Of a DNA stretch of 64,000 nucleotides, positions 33,589 to 46,420 are shown one piece after another. A program made the position numbers and the translations under genes. Source of the stretch: Halichondria panicea. Its lineage: Eukaryota; Porifera; Demospongiae; Suberitida; Halichondriidae. Position 1 is the stretch's first letter; the number at the start of each line of letters is the position of its first letter. A model generated the notes under the pieces. It did no database searches. It worked only from the letters and a program-made list of their open reading frames with translations, and was not told where the DNA came from. The stretch covers positions 5,182,120 through 5,246,119 of the forward strand of contig NC_087389.1 in assembly GCF_963675165.1 (NCBI RefSeq). Direction: 5' to 3'.

Positions 33589-33719
33589 CTAGTACGCACG
33601 TGCGTATAGTCCATTTGACAGCTGCTGGCACTGACTGAGGATGTGGGACAGGAAGTATTGTTGGCCACAGAGCAGGGGACCCATGATCACCACATGACCT
33701 CCAGGTACAACGGAGGCAC
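33589..33719 (-). CDS. Candidate terminal exon, unidentified minus-strand gene
   Basis: A minus-strand acceptor (TGTGCAG before 33719) is followed by 42 codons with a balanced, protein-like composition (V-P-G-G-H-V-V-I-M-G-P-L-L-C-G-Q-Q-Y-F) and a stop at 33589-33591. It must be entered in phase 1. An open segment starting with ATG around 34107 on the same strand could supply an upstream exon through a weak GTGACC donor. A decayed copy of the exon start is at about 47820-47880. No family recognised. Confidence 0.3.
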
Positions 33720-34973
33720 CTGCACATGTATGTATGTATATAGATATATAGGACAGGACAAGTCAAAGGTTAACTGTCAGTAGAGTACAGGGTGCATGTG
33801 TATGGTAGTTGACAGTGACAGGGGTTGTATATACACAGTGTTTACTTGTGTGGGAGTGCGTGTTGACATGGTGATGCATTAGTGATGCATTAGTGCTATG
33901 TGTTTTAGAGTGTGCTTGTTTATAGCACTTAAGGTTAGAGAAACAATGCTGTCCCCAGAGTACAAGCAAAAGCAATTAACACATAGCGACCAAGGGATAG
34001 GCACCAGAAGCTTTAGTCTGAATCGAGAGGTGGTCACCACAGACCAAGACATAACAAGTACAGAGAGGGTTGCCAAGTGTAGTCATAAACAAGGCGGGCA
34101 TGTTGCAGCGCCTACGCTAGCTGGGTAGAGTCACAAGTCTGGCCACTACTAACAGTGTATGCTAGGTGGATCATTATAAGGGGGTGAAAACGAAAAACAG
34201 AACCCAAACTGCTGTTCTTTTGATAAGTGTGTGCAAGACACGACAGGTTGACAATCATTTTACAGCTACATAGCTTCGGAGCTGTACGGTACGTGTATAT
34301 TGAAACTCTATAAGCATTCCTGTTTCTATAGCTACTCCCTAAACAATGCAATATTAAGAGACTGCATACATTGGCTATAATACTACCATGCATGCGTGCA
34401 CATACTTTGCTGTAAGTGCTTTCTTAGTAACCAGACTAAGCATCTCCTAACATACCCCAGGGGGGGGGGGTGAAAAATTCTCAAATGAATACGTATAACA
34501 GTTTTAGCTAGCTGGCTGCTCGCTGGCTCTACTGGCAACCACAATACGCCCACACTCAATTATTGGACCTAACCACTGCTGGAACCACACGTACACACAA
34601 GCTACAGCTACATGTACATACATGTACACTGCTTTAGTATACATGCAGGCAGTGCTCTCAATTAGCTTCAAAGAACTAGCTACACCATTATAATCAAATT
34701 ACACATGGACTCTTATTCCTCACCTCAGCAAAGGAGCCAGTGAGACACTAACCAAGTTGTGGTCACCTACTAGTCACTGCTCCTCTGACTACCTGCCAGA
34801 CATTCACATTGTAATAATGTAGTTCCTGCACCACAAAAGAATTTAAACATGAATCTGGGAATCTGGGCATGTAGCGTGGTGTGCCTTTTAGCGCTTAACT
34901 CCCAGGAAAACACTCTACCACAATAATTTAGTCTCAACCCAGAGCCTCTATAGCTGACATAAACAAGATATTG

Positions 34974-35100
34974 TTGTGTGAAGGCTGTCTATGCTGTAAA
35001 CGCAGTGCTATGGCATCCAGGTAAGTAGATACACTCGTGACAAACAAACAAACAAACGAACCACTATACCCATGGCCGCCCACGCGCGCCTCGGGTAACA
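34974..35100. repeat. Dispersed repeat, second copy
   Basis: It is similar to 22690-22830: TTGTTGTGTGAAGGCT, ATGCTGTAAACGCAG, AACAAACAAAC, GGCCGCCCACGC. It is not coding. Confidence 0.6.
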
Positions 35101-35234
35101 AACAGCTGTATGTAGTATGAGGTACAAGTAGGCACAGGCATGTATAGATTAACTAACATCTGCATGTAGTGTGTTGTATATGCATACTTGGTTTCTAGGC
35201 ATAATTATAACTATTATGCAGGACAGTGCTTATG

Positions 35235-35430
35235 TAAGGATTGTCCATTGTTAAGATTGTCCATTGTACAGAACAGTAGGGATTGTCCATTGTGGCAGGA
35301 TCGTCCATTGTGGCAGGATTGTCCATTGTGGCAGGACGTATATAGTTAAGGATTGTCCATTGTGGCAGGATCGTCCATTGTGGCAGGATTGTCCATTGTG
35401 GCAGGACGTATATAGTTAAGGATTGTCTAT
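35235..35430. repeat. Minisatellite of GGATTGTCCATTGTGGCA words
   Basis: An 18-bp word (with GATCGTCC variants) is repeated about eight times. A higher-order ~70-bp unit ending GGACGTATATAGTTAA is itself duplicated. Confidence 0.8.
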
Positions 35431-35659
35431 TATTGTCTGGGGTGGTAAGTGTCATATTATAGCATCTATCTCCTACTATACAGTGCCGTATATAATAATT
35501 ATAATCAAGTTACATGCTTCAGAATAACAGTGGCTAAACCAATAGACAATGTGATAGCACCAACCATACAGCTGGTCACCAGTAAGCACCACAATACAGT
35601 TATGGGCACATATAATTTTATTACAAGTAGTATACAAGAATAATTATATGTAAAGGCAC

Positions 35660-35945
35660 ACCAGACTGACAGACAGTGGTATTTTTGTTTTGTTTCACAG
35701 GTGGCCTGTGAATTATATTATACTAGAATTGGAACAATGAATTTGCATTGCAAACATAATGTTTATACAGAAACTGCAGTGTTCATCACATGACATATGG
35801 GGTAGGCTGACAGACTACCAGACAGTGATCTTTGTTTCACAGGCCACTAGTGAATTACACTTAAAAACAATGAATTTCCTGCTCTGATTTCTGCATTGCC
35901 AACTGCAGCGTCCATCGATCACATGACATACGATAGGCTGAACAA
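35660..35945. repeat. Diverged tandem duplication, ~150-bp period
   Basis: Both halves contain GACAGACAGTG/CAGACAGTG, TTTGTTTCACAGG, AACAATGAATTT, CTGCAGYGT and ATCACATGACATA in the same order. Confidence 0.65.
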
Positions 35946-36783
35946 TAAACCACAATAAAACCATTATAATAAGGGACAATTATCACATTGTTGTCAATAA
36001 TTTTAACTTGTTAAAAAACGAGCACCACCGGTAAGCTTTGCTAGAGAAAACCTAACTGATCATGAATACCATTCAATGGACTCACCTAGTTACACAGTGC
36101 TGACGCGGCTACTCTATGTCTCCAGTGGCACACACGTGTGAGTACCTGATCAATGGAGCGTACCACACACTTGCACCTGGCGCCATTACGACTAGCTAGT
36201 ACTACTTCCTATAATAGCCCATTGTCCCATCTTCCTAAACCATCGTGCACTCCTATAGCATTCCCCTTATAGGCATGACATCATCATCTCTTACCCGGTA
36301 ACCGGGACATTCTAATACCCCCTAGGCTAGTATTATACTTATGATAAATGTGAGGGGACTGCACCTGGGCACAAGAAAACATATAACACAAAACAAGCTT
36401 CCCAAGTTCCCTGTGATAATCTAATTAATTTTGTTTACATAATTATAGTCAGCATACATGTATACAAGTATACAGGACTGGAATACTGCATTGGCTTCCG
36501 TTCCACCAAGGAGATGTAAAATTCCCATTACATCATACGTATTTTGGTGAGCTAGCTAGCTACCGTAATCTGATAACAGTGAGAGTCAAAGAGCACCTAA
36601 TTATAGGCACTCAGCTATAATCCCCTAGGGCAGTACACCACTACAATGGAATGTAGGTAGTGACAATTTTATACTAGAATTCAAACAGTGAGAAAATTAT
36701 AAATTTGTAGCGGAATTGTAACAGTGTTCGAGAAACAAACAGGGTACATGACTACATGACTACATAGCCATATATATGAAGTA

Positions 36784-37090
36784 GGTATTTCTAGGATACA
36801 TAGCTCTATCATGTGCGAGGAGGAAACATTCGATACCTGTGAAACAAGATATGGCTTTCATTAATAATTATAGCTAAATCAGCGTTGTGCAGTATCTCGG
36901 AAACACTATAATGCTGATTATATCATGTAACTACGGAGTGGTATCTAGGATACATAGCTGATGTGCGAGGAGGAAACATTCGATACTGACTCGATCATCA
37001 GTGAAATAAAATACGGCTTTCATTAACATAGCTGAATCAGGGTTGTGTAGTATCTCTAACACGGAAATGTTATTATATCAAGTAGCTAAG
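36784..37090. repeat. Diverged tandem duplication, ~160-bp period
   Basis: Both copies contain GGTATTTCTAGGATACATAG or GGTATCTAGGATACATAG, ATGTGCGAGGAGGAAACATT, GGCTTTCATTAA and GTTGTGYAGTATCTC in the same order. Confidence 0.7.
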
Positions 37091-37633
37091 TTTAGTGTAT
37101 TAATGCTTACAGGTATTCGTCTCGTCTCCTACATAAAAAAGTAATATTATTATGTTTTGTATATAATTATTCACAGCACCAGCCTACACACACTACACAC
37201 ACTACTCACACTACTCACACTACTCACACTATTCACACTATTATATTCACAGATCTAGAGGCAGCCAGAGGAAAAAGTACATAATTATTAGGAAAATGCT
37301 ATAAATAAGTGTATTCACTGTTTCCTAGTAGTAGTAGTCTACAAGAGTTCCAGTTCCAGTGACAATAATAGAATGTTTAGCATTGTTACATACATGTTCA
37401 TATACAGCTAGCTAGGAGGTTATAGTGTCATGGGATTATTGAACACAGCCTATATATACTCACACACTCACAAGAGAATTGTCTTGCTAATTGACAGCTA
37501 GCTACACAATTGTAATTGTAAAGCCAGCCCATAAATGCAAAGGTCACACTACGTTTATTTCTGACAATGCTTATGAATATCAAGGACATTGTTTCAACAG
37601 CTCAAGTAGATCTGTATCCCTCACCTGCCAGTA

Positions 37634-40310
37634 ATGAATAGCAGATGTCGGCTACTGACCTCCCCTGGCCCTCATCTTGTCAGCTGGAGGCTGCACAGAG
37701 CCAAGAAGAAGCATGCAGCTGTAAGACTCCATATTGTCAGAGCCATGTGCGGTGGCAGGACAAGTGGTGGGTGGGCCTTTAATGACCAGTTGACATTGAG
37801 GAAAGACATGACAGGGAGTGTGTGTTTTAAAGGGGCCTCTCTTATGTCCCTAGCAGCTGTCAACAATCACGACATATCTGTCTCTGGTTTTAAATCACAC
37901 TGGGTTAAAGTTCTCACTCATCGGGAAATACCCGATCCCTACTGGTCCGTTAAATGGATCACTGAGCATGTGCAGAAGACAATCGTCCAATCGGATTCAT
38001 CCCCCCAGGTACCTCACCGTGTAAGTAAGTTATAAATATATGAGGAGACAGAAATATTACGCGTGCAACAGAACACCTCTGTTGTGTGTACTGTACGGTA
38101 ACATTGTAATGCAAAGGATTCATGAGATCATACACATTGGTATGTACCTCAATAAAGGATTTATAGTAGGCCCGCCCGAGACCAATGCAACTCTTCATGC
38201 TGCCATAGTGATGGTTTAATATATATATATATAGGATGGTTTTAGCGGAACGGAATGGTGAATGAGATCAGCTGGGCGTATCATTGTCCAATGATATAGC
38301 ACGCTCAAGTCATACACACACACACATGTATCATGTGTGTGTGTGTATGTATAACACAATAATATGGAATGTGTTGTGTTCGGTATCATATTACACTTCA
38401 AACAGTGGGAGAGGGGGTGGTTCATATTTGGTTAAGCACTGTATGAATAGGTTGCATCCTGATGCGATAGCGAAGGCATTATTCATATATTCAAATGGAT
38501 ATCATTAATTGTAGTCATTTTTGTTTGTTTTGTACAGGCCCACTGGTTGTCACGGGAACAAGTAGATGCAGCCAACACAATGCTGAGTCAGCGACTACTA
38601 AGGTAGAGACTACCGCTAGTAGTCATGTGTGTGTGAATTCTTTAATGGTTGTGCAGTAGTCATTTCTCAGGCTTGGTCATTTCTCAGGCTTGTGTTGAGG
38701 TCATGGTAGGCCGCATGATAGTATGTACAGGATATAATATTCTGTATTTGGTGTGTATGGATTAGACCTCCTCCTCTGACAGCTGCACTGGTAGTGATGT
38801 GTGTTGTGCATCATGAATGTTGCTAACAGCTAACGTGCTAAGCATATTTACGTCAATTATAGCTATAATTTGTGGGATAATTATGTCTGTTTAATTGCAA
38901 TTTCGTGAGTGTTATTATTAGTGGAGAAGATTTGACGGTTGTTTTTTTGCAGGGTTCCTGTTCAGTACATCATTGGTGAATGGGATTTCCGGACTTTGAC
39001 CCTTGCAATGAGACCGCCCGTGTTCATTCCGGAGCCAGAAACTGAAGTAGGTAAGTGTGTGTGTATACTGGGTGAATTTTTATTTCGGATAGTTTGTATA
39101 CTAATGATGACGTAAGATCTAGCTATTGTGCATTTATAATTTTGCAGTTTGCTTTGAATACAAGGAAATTTTCACCACATGAAAAAACCAGCTGCATCCT
39201 ATATCATATTAGGAGTGGTCACTATAATTATTGGTGTGGGCTAAAAACGTCATCCAGTAATGATGGATAAGGCCAAAGAGTCTAATGGTAGTGTGGTATA
39301 TTGTGGGTTCACATACACCCACCCGCCACCGCATGGAATGAGTTGATCCCAGAAGAGTTAGATTGTTGCCAAGTGACTATAGGTATTATGTAAGCCATTT
39401 TCTAGGTTATGTGGGATGTGGTGACCAGCTGGGGACTTGTGGTAGGGAGTGTTGAACAACAAGTGTGTGGGGAGATGGGGCAGCTAGTGTGGACTGTGGG
39501 GAGAGTGTTTACTCATTGTGTGTTCAATGGCCTGGGAATGTTATTATAGGAAGGCTGATAAGAACTAAAATGTTTGTACAATGTCTGCCCATTGTTCATT
39601 AGTCTGGTAGTGTCTTGTATATACATGCATGTAGTAGAGACAGCTTACTACAAACAAAGGTAGCTATAGTAACAACTTGAACCTGTTAATCTAGTACTGC
39701 CAATTTCAAAACCCTCAAACTAATTGAGTGGCTACTAGGCCCTGGCAAATTATGCTCCTTTTTCTGCCTATTATGCTTTTGAGCAGTGCCCCAAATTCAG
39801 CCTATTATGCTCGTCGAAAGAACCCATTATGCCCAATATTGACGTCATAAATAATCTTTTTTCAGCAGTAGTAACAACTCTTGTTGTATTGTACATTTCA
39901 ATACAACAAGAGATAATTTCATTTGTAACATAACTGAAGACAGAAGATTCTTCTAGATTTAAAAGAGGCATTTAAAAGAGAAAAAACATGTTCAGCAGCA
40001 GCAGAGGACCGTTGCATTTGCACCAAATTCAAAATTTTAACCCTATTATGCCCCAATTATGCCAGCATCCTATTATGCCCCAAATTATGCCGGCATAATT
40101 TGCCAGGGCCTAGTGGCTACCTCTATAGCTATAGTGGCTAGTGGCGTGTTGATGTCTGATAGACCATTTTTATATTTTATACTGTAGGAGCTGGTTGGTC
40201 TTGTACTGGACGAGTTGCTTAGTGACCAGTCACGGGGGGACGTTAAGTTCTTGGATTTGTGTTGTGGCAGTGGGGCAATTGCCATCTCTCTGCTCACAGA
40301 GTGTGCACAG

Positions 40311-40350
<40 letters not shown>

Positions 40351-43300
40351 TGTGGATTTGTGTGAGGGTGTGTGTGTGTGTGTGTGTGTGTTTTTAGAAG
40401 GCCAGTATACAAAAGTATGGCCGGTGTGTGTGGATTGTGTGTTGTTTTGATTGCTCTAACTGTTTCTTGACACGCTCCATTGGTTTAGATGAGTGGCCAT
40501 GCACTGGACATATCTGAAGAGGCTGTTATGCTGACCAGGGAAAATGCAACAAAGTATGTGTGTGTTGTGTGTGTGTGTGTGTATTCATGCACTGTATGTC
40601 TGTAGCATGCTTCCTTAGGGGGAAATCCAGCACAGGGGGTACCTTCCAGGCACTGTGTTGTGTTCCTGCAACCTTACTAATGGGACTTCCTCTAATATTG
40701 TATTTTCTCACACACACACACACACACACATTATGCATACACATCCCATCCACACATCCACACACAATCCCCCCCACACACACATTCACACACAATCCCC
40801 CCCACACACACATCCACACACAACCCCCCCCACACACAATCCCCCCACACACACACACACAATCCCCCTCTCACACACACACAACCCCCCCTCCCCCCAC
40901 GCACACACAGGCACGGTGTATCTGATCGACTGCACACACTTCACTGTCCCCTTGACGAGTGTCTACAGCAGCTGGAGGAGCACCGGGTGACCTTTGACCT
41001 CATCATCAGCAACCCACCTTACATAGCAAGTAGCAGGCTACCTCACGTGCAAGCTGAGGTACAGAGGTATGTTACTATATAATATAGGGGTGTGGTCTTT
41101 GGTAGATCATAGGCATGAGGTGTATAATATTACCCTGCATAACAAAGCACGTTGGCTAAGAGATACTAAAACACACATAGATAAACTGGATCACTTTTAT
41201 CGGCTAACTATAGATCAAGCTACATGTATATACATCAATTATATCCTCATTCAGTCTTCGTTACTGTAATAGCTGTTTCCTCTAAACACACTGTAATTCG
41301 TGTACAATGTGGCTCCTTATTCGGGGACTTGAAGGGTCCTCTGTATAGATACACAACTAACCCGTGTTTATGTTGGTGGCCAGGTCATGCACACAGTGAT
41401 ATCACTGTGTTTGTGTACGATGGGAGCTCGCTTATTTATACGTGTGTTTACATTTCCATAATAACGTATGTTTACGTTGTACGTCCTTCTTCTAAGGATA
41501 TATAGGCTGACTAAGTTTGGCTGCGTATCCATGGGTATTAAATATTGTAATCATTTATGGCGTGTATACCCCAGAGAAAGTGTTACTATTTACTATGGCT
41601 CGTGAAAACAGGGACATTACATCATCATCTGTGTGCCCCTCGTACGTACGTACGTAGGAAGGTCATCCTACTGGGGATGGGAATGAGGTTGTTTAGACAG
41701 GCAAAGGATAATACTAGTGCTTCAGTAGAGTTCACCAGCTATATCCTTGGTTGTGCTGGGTTCCTAGTGCATAGTGCAGGAGAGTGCTTCAGTCATCAGC
41801 TGTCCTATACCTATACTTATTATCAAGACCTCCTACGGTGTAGCTATGTTTTTTTGTGTATAGTCATTAATTTTCCTGCATGGCTTCAGAGGATTATACA
41901 ACAGTGATGCTCGTGCTTCACCCGCTACACGTATCCTCATCCATAATATGCCTTGGGACAGAAAATTAATTATGGTAAAGCTGACAAGCTGACAGTGTGT
42001 GTGTGTGTGTCTATTCCAGCTGTAACTGCTCAAACGTTGTGACATGCAGGATATGGGGGGTGATCAGTGCCAAAACCTCCAGTTCTTTTTATTTAGTATT
42101 AACATTATTTGCATGGTAAAGTTCTACATACAAATGACACGCTCTCTCTCTTATTTGCATGTGAAGTTCTACGTACAAATGATACTCTCATTTGCATGGT
42201 GAAGTTCTACATACAAATGACACGCTCTCTCTTATTTGCATGGTGATTTTCTACATACAAATGATACTCTCATTTGCATGGTGAAGTTCTACATATAAAT
42301 GATACTCTTATTTGCATGGTGAAGTTCTATATGATGAAAGTTCTACATACAAATGAGAAGTTCTACATACAAATAACGCTGCATGGCAAATGATATAAGC
42401 TTTGTTAGTTTTACAATGACACTCTCATATATATTTGCATTGACTTGAAACCACTCCCTTTTTCATCTATAAGGAAGGGCTCGGATGAAAAAGGGAAGGT
42501 TGGAATACAATTAGAACAAACCACTATAACTACATAATGTGTGGGTGTTTATTCAGCTTTGATCCCAGACCCCGTCAGAAATGTATTTTATACTCGAGGC
42601 TATATAGCAACAGAAATAGTACATGCGTGAGTGGTGGCACGCAAGTTGTTAGGACGTTAACATTGTGGGAGCGTGACATTCTTCACGCATGCCCCTATAG
42701 CTAGGACAACTGTAAATTTATAGTGGCATGTTGAAGGAGGACACAATTAACATTATAGTATAGACGGACATTGTAATTAACATATCAACTACGTGTTGGA
42801 CACGCCCGCTCATGTGGCAATCCTTTTTGGTCACATAAGTGGGCGTGTCCAATAACGGAGTTAAAAAAATTACTCTCTCCCCTGAGCCTTTTCTTAGGTG
42901 AAAAGGAGTAGTTTCCAGTTTAGCAAATTAACTATGCAAATGCGAGAGTATCATTTGTATGTAGAACTTCACCATGTAAATGAGAGTATCATTTGTATGT
43001 AGAACTTCACCATGTAAATGAGAGTATCATTTGTATGTAGAACTTCACCATGCAGATGAGAGTATCATTTGTATGTAGAACTTCCCCATGCAAATGAGAG
43101 TATCATTTGTATGTAGAACTTCACCATGCAAACAAGAGAGAGCGTGTCATTTGTATGTAGAACTTCACCATGCAAATGAGAGTATCATTTGTATGTAGAA
43201 CTTCACCATGCAAATAAGAGAGAGCTCGTCATTTGTATGTAGAACTTCACTATGCAAATGATTTTAGTAATAAATAAAAAGAGCTGGAGGTTTTGGCACT

Positions 43301-46300
43301 GATCACCCCCCATAGCAGGAAAGCTAACAATGTGTTGAAGTCATTAGTTTGCCTGGCTTCAGTAAAGTACCCTTATCTTTTTGTGGGCTACTCAAAAGTG
43401 GCCAATTTGTTTTGCTGGCCACTTAAAAGCTGTAACAACAAACCTGTAATGGCTTCCTAAAGAGTGTAGACCAATTTTACAGTCTAATTTTCACCATTGC
43501 CAGGTCTCTTTGTTCTCTAGATCTGACCAATTATTCCTTTTGAAATGGTTTCCAAAACATTCTTTCTTTGGTTAATAGCTCTATAGATGTCCTACCTGGC
43601 ATATTATAATCATGCTCCCATACCAATCACAATATTAGCATTGCTGCACAAAGCCTGCCATGGATAACCCTTTGATGTATCCTACTCCTGTGATCATGTG
43701 ACCCCCCACCTTGCATGCACGCACACTGTCAACCATTGTAGGCACCTGTGCGCATTTGATACCAAAAAATGTATAGAAGAGTATTTTGATCGCCCAGATA
43801 ATGAGATTTTAATTGCTTGGTTGTGTAGGTATGTGGATCAGAGAGCTCTTGATGGTGGAGATGACGGCCTGCGGCCGGTTGCTAAGATACTGTCCATCTC
43901 CAAACATCTGCTGTCAGAAGAGGGGTAGGTCGAGAGCTACGCATTTTACTCACTTAGTAATAGTTATAACATGGGCACGAGGGATTGTATGGTGTATATT
44001 GCACTGAAGCACGAGGATGAAGCCCTGAGGGCTGAGTGCAGTGTACACCATTCATTCTGAGTGCACGAACAAGGCGATCAATCCCTGTACCTGTATATTT
44101 TACTGTAAGCCTGGCGGCATTCATTTTGTTTTATCCCTCAAGGCTTTGTGGTCACATAGCAACAGCATAGCAACGGAATATAATGTTATGAGGCCTGGAA
44201 ATATTAAAATCGTCCTAGGGATTTTTTTGCCTTGTCAAGCATACTCATTCCATGAAATCACAATTTTAACTATGAGGCACAGGAAATAAAAAATAATAAT
44301 GTGCACTAGAAATTGCCCCAGGGACTTTTTTAATCTTGGATACTTATAATCATCTGTATCCAAGCAACGTTTATGTGTGTGTGCGTGTGCGTGTGTAGTT
44401 CAGTTGGAAGATGTGCACAAGAAACAGTGAATTTTGTTAGCAATAATTAACTTCCTTCGTTTGTAGTGTCATACATACATGTAGCTGCAACGTAGGTGCT
44501 CCATGAATCACCTTCAGTTGACTCCAGCTGCAACAGTTACTCGCTGTCTAATCACCCAATTCTTGGCATTAAATAGGTCATAATTATTATACAGTCATCA
44601 TACATTTTATTTCTGTATAGCCCACCCCTACCACCGTGTGTTCTGTATAGCCCACCCCTACCCCTGTGTGTTCTGTGTATAGCCCCACCCCTACCCCCGT
44701 GTGTTGCTACTAATTAACTTGTACTTTAATAATTATTATGCTTCATTGACTATAATAATAATTATGAGGCAGGAAATAACGGTGTTTTGTAGTGCGTACA
44801 GCAACAGAAATAGTCCCAGGGACTTTTTGACTGCATTAGTGCATAAGACATTATTCCGGGTGGAATGCAACTAACCATGCAGCATAATGTAGCCTCTGCC
44901 TCTCTATAAGTGATCACACTTCATGACATCANNNNNNNNNNNNNNNNNNNNNNNNNNNNNNNNNNNNNNNNNNNNNNNNNNNNNNNNNNNNNNNNNNNNN
45001 NNNNNNNNNNNNNNNNNNNNNNNNNNNNNNNNNNNNNNNNNNNNNNNNNNNNNNNNNNNNNNNNNNNNNNNNNNNNNNNNNNNNNNNNNNNNNNNNNNNN
45101 NNNNNNNNNNNNNNNNNNNNNNNNNNNNNNNATTAATGTTGTGTAGTACCTGCATAGCTATTATAATATGGACGCTTCAAAGCTGTTTATATTTGTAGCC
45201 TTCACTGTATCTATGGTTTCCTATGTTTTCATTTCAACTGGATATGACTGCCTTAGTAAGAGTATACACGTTCTGTTTGTGTGTGGTCGCTGCATTCAGT
45301 TATGAATATGAACTTTCAAGAATTTGAACTTCACTTTGACCTCATGTGAAGGTTCCAGCTCATGCTAGGAGGGCCAGAGGTGACCCATGACATAATACCT
45401 CTTCCTGTTCTTAGCCTTGTGTGAAGTGTATGTGTCTAGTGCCAATGCATGCAAAAGTATATGCAGTGATCGATGTACGTGCCCTGAAGTATGCAATGAT
45501 GTACCCAGAAGTCATTGCACGAGTTGTCCTCTTTTAAAGAGCTATTTTTGTCTATAGTACCAGCCACTACCGACCAGTGTGGGCACATCCGCAGGAGTGC
45601 TATGTTTGTATACACTCAGTAATAATTAATTGCCAATGTACTGAGGAGTCTTTGAACAATGGAGGCATTAATAGCAGTCGCATTGTCAGTCAGCGTGGGT
45701 TTGGGAAGGGGAGGGGGACTAAGAACACTTTTCAGAAGATTGTCGATCCACTAGTATTGTGCAGGTACCATATCGCACTAAATCGATACTGTTATCTCGT
45801 ATAATGACTTGTTGTGTATTCATTGCAGGCAACTTTGGCTGGAGACGGATACCGGACAGGCTAACGATATTCAGAGGCTGCTATTGACCAATCACAGCTC
45901 AGAGTTGGAGTACAGCACGAGCTACAATGACTTCACTAACAGGTGATGACTATTATTGTTTTGCAGGTGTGTTTACACAATGTGCTGGCCACTTTTCATT
46001 CCCTAATGACTAGATTCCATGTAGCACTACAGTATTATTGACAGCTTTGTATTGGAGAAAACACTGTTATGTCTTCTGTTTCAGTGAGGTATGCAAAGTA
46101 ACCATAATTACTAGAATGTTTTGCGAGCATCAAACATAATTATAATTATGCAAACTTTGTGATAGTTAAGTGATCGATTCACAACAATAAAATAAAAATT
46201 GCAAAACCTAAATGAAATACACTATTGCCAGGCATCGCAAAGAGTCCATTTTTCTGCTGATTTGCCTCATTCACAAAGGTTTTTCACCAGCAAAATATTA

Positions 46301-46393
46301 TATTCTAAATACGGTAAGTCCTGTTCATGTATAATGCATAGTTCCATTCCATTGTCCAGGTCACGGTTCCACAAGCTGACAAGGAGAAAATGA
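37634..46393 (+). CDS. HEMK1: HemK-family protein-(glutamine-N5) methyltransferase, 377 aa
   Basis: The enzyme methylates the GGQ glutamine of a peptide release factor; the HEMK1 branch acts in mitochondria. Exons: 37634-38020, 38538-38602, 38953-39046, 40188-40310, 40489-40553, 40911-41066, 43829-43924, 45829-45942, 46360-46393 (1134 nt, phases consistent). The first exon could instead end at 38008, also in frame. Residues 1-40 are Arg/Lys-rich without acidic residues, fitting a mitochondrial targeting peptide. Next come the HemK helical segment (I-P-D-P-Y-W-S-V), [12 protein letters not shown], the SAM motif L-D-L-C-C-G-S-G (204-211) and the catalytic N-P-P-Y (279-282). Then come A-L-D-G-G-D-D-G-L and L-W-L-E-T-D. 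Residues ~40-100 lack a clear HemK match. The gene is large (8.8 kb) because of transposons in introns 3 and 6. Confidence 0.88.
39736..40112. mobile_element. hAT-like MITE, 377 bp, 8-bp target duplication
   Basis: Termini TAGGCCCTGGCAAATTATGC and GCATAATTTGCCAGGGCCTA are inverted repeats. Both ends are flanked by GTGGCTAC (39728-39735 and 40113-40120). The eight-base duplication is the hAT hallmark. The interior repeats the word ATTATGCC and has no ORF. It is in HEMK1 intron 3. Confidence 0.88.
40311..40392. repeat. (GT)n microsatellite at the 5' end of HEMK1 intron 4
   Basis: The donor GTATGTGTGTG runs directly into a long GT tract, a short interruption and a second GT tract (40370-40392). 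Short conceptual ORFs of CVCV or HTHT type are artefacts. Confidence 0.85.
40554..40910 (+). other. HEMK1 intron 5 with GT-rich start and CA-rich end
   Basis: The 357-bp intron opens GTATGTGTGTGTTGTGTGTG. From about 40708 to the acceptor at 40910 it is mostly CACACA blocks separated by CCCCCC. The two ends are complementary. A conventional pyrimidine tract is weak next to the CACACACAG acceptor. Confidence 0.75.
42052..43314. mobile_element. Foldback transposon, 1.26 kb, arms built of ~38-bp subrepeats
   Basis: The ends TATGGGGGGTGATCAGTGCC and its reverse complement are inverted, and GCAGGA flanks both sides (42046-42051 and 43315-43320), giving a 6-bp target duplication. Each arm is an array of units like TTTGCATGGTGAAGTTCTAC + ATACAAATGATACTCTCA (left ~42105-42400, right ~42930-43260). 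The centre has two smaller hairpins and no ORF. It is inserted in HEMK1 intron 6. This is a non-autonomous foldback-type element; its superfamily is uncertain. Confidence 0.88.
43970..44070. repeat. Imperfect hairpin with GAAG/GAGG loop, HEMK1 intron 7
   Basis: The segments GTATGGTGTATATTGCACT and AGTGCAGTGTACACCATTC pair imperfectly around a centre containing GAAGCACGAGG...GAAGCCCTGAGG. It is similar in design to hairpins at 53340-53450, 62040-62150 and 62845-62935. Confidence 0.45.
44932..45131. other. Assembly gap, 200 N
   Basis: Exactly 200 unresolved bases lie in HEMK1 intron 7, so the size is probably a placeholder. ORFs that span it are meaningless. The exons on both sides join in phase, but a hidden exon cannot be excluded. 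Confidence 0.99.
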
Positions 46394-46420
46394 GGCCTTG
46401 CACATAATTAACATTTAACT

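Larger units (their letters stand above)
31987..37633. other. Intergenic region between kinase and HEMK1, repeats and duplications
   Basis: Contents include: a duplicated block (about 32690-32930 and 33085-33250, sharing GTAGACGTCTAT, TAGCTAGAATGCA, GCGAACATG/GTGAACATG and GGCCAGCTC); a hairpin at 32928-33011; a candidate minus exon 33589-33719; and a dispersed repeat at 34974-35100. There is also a minisatellite of GGATTGTCCATTGTGGCA words at 35235-35430 and local tandem duplications at 35660-35945 and 36784-37090. Sections of 33650-34620 resemble 47820-48520. Confidence 0.5.

Noticed and set aside
44904-45198. Open frames running through the N block
   Set aside because: They consist of unknown bases in an assembly gap.
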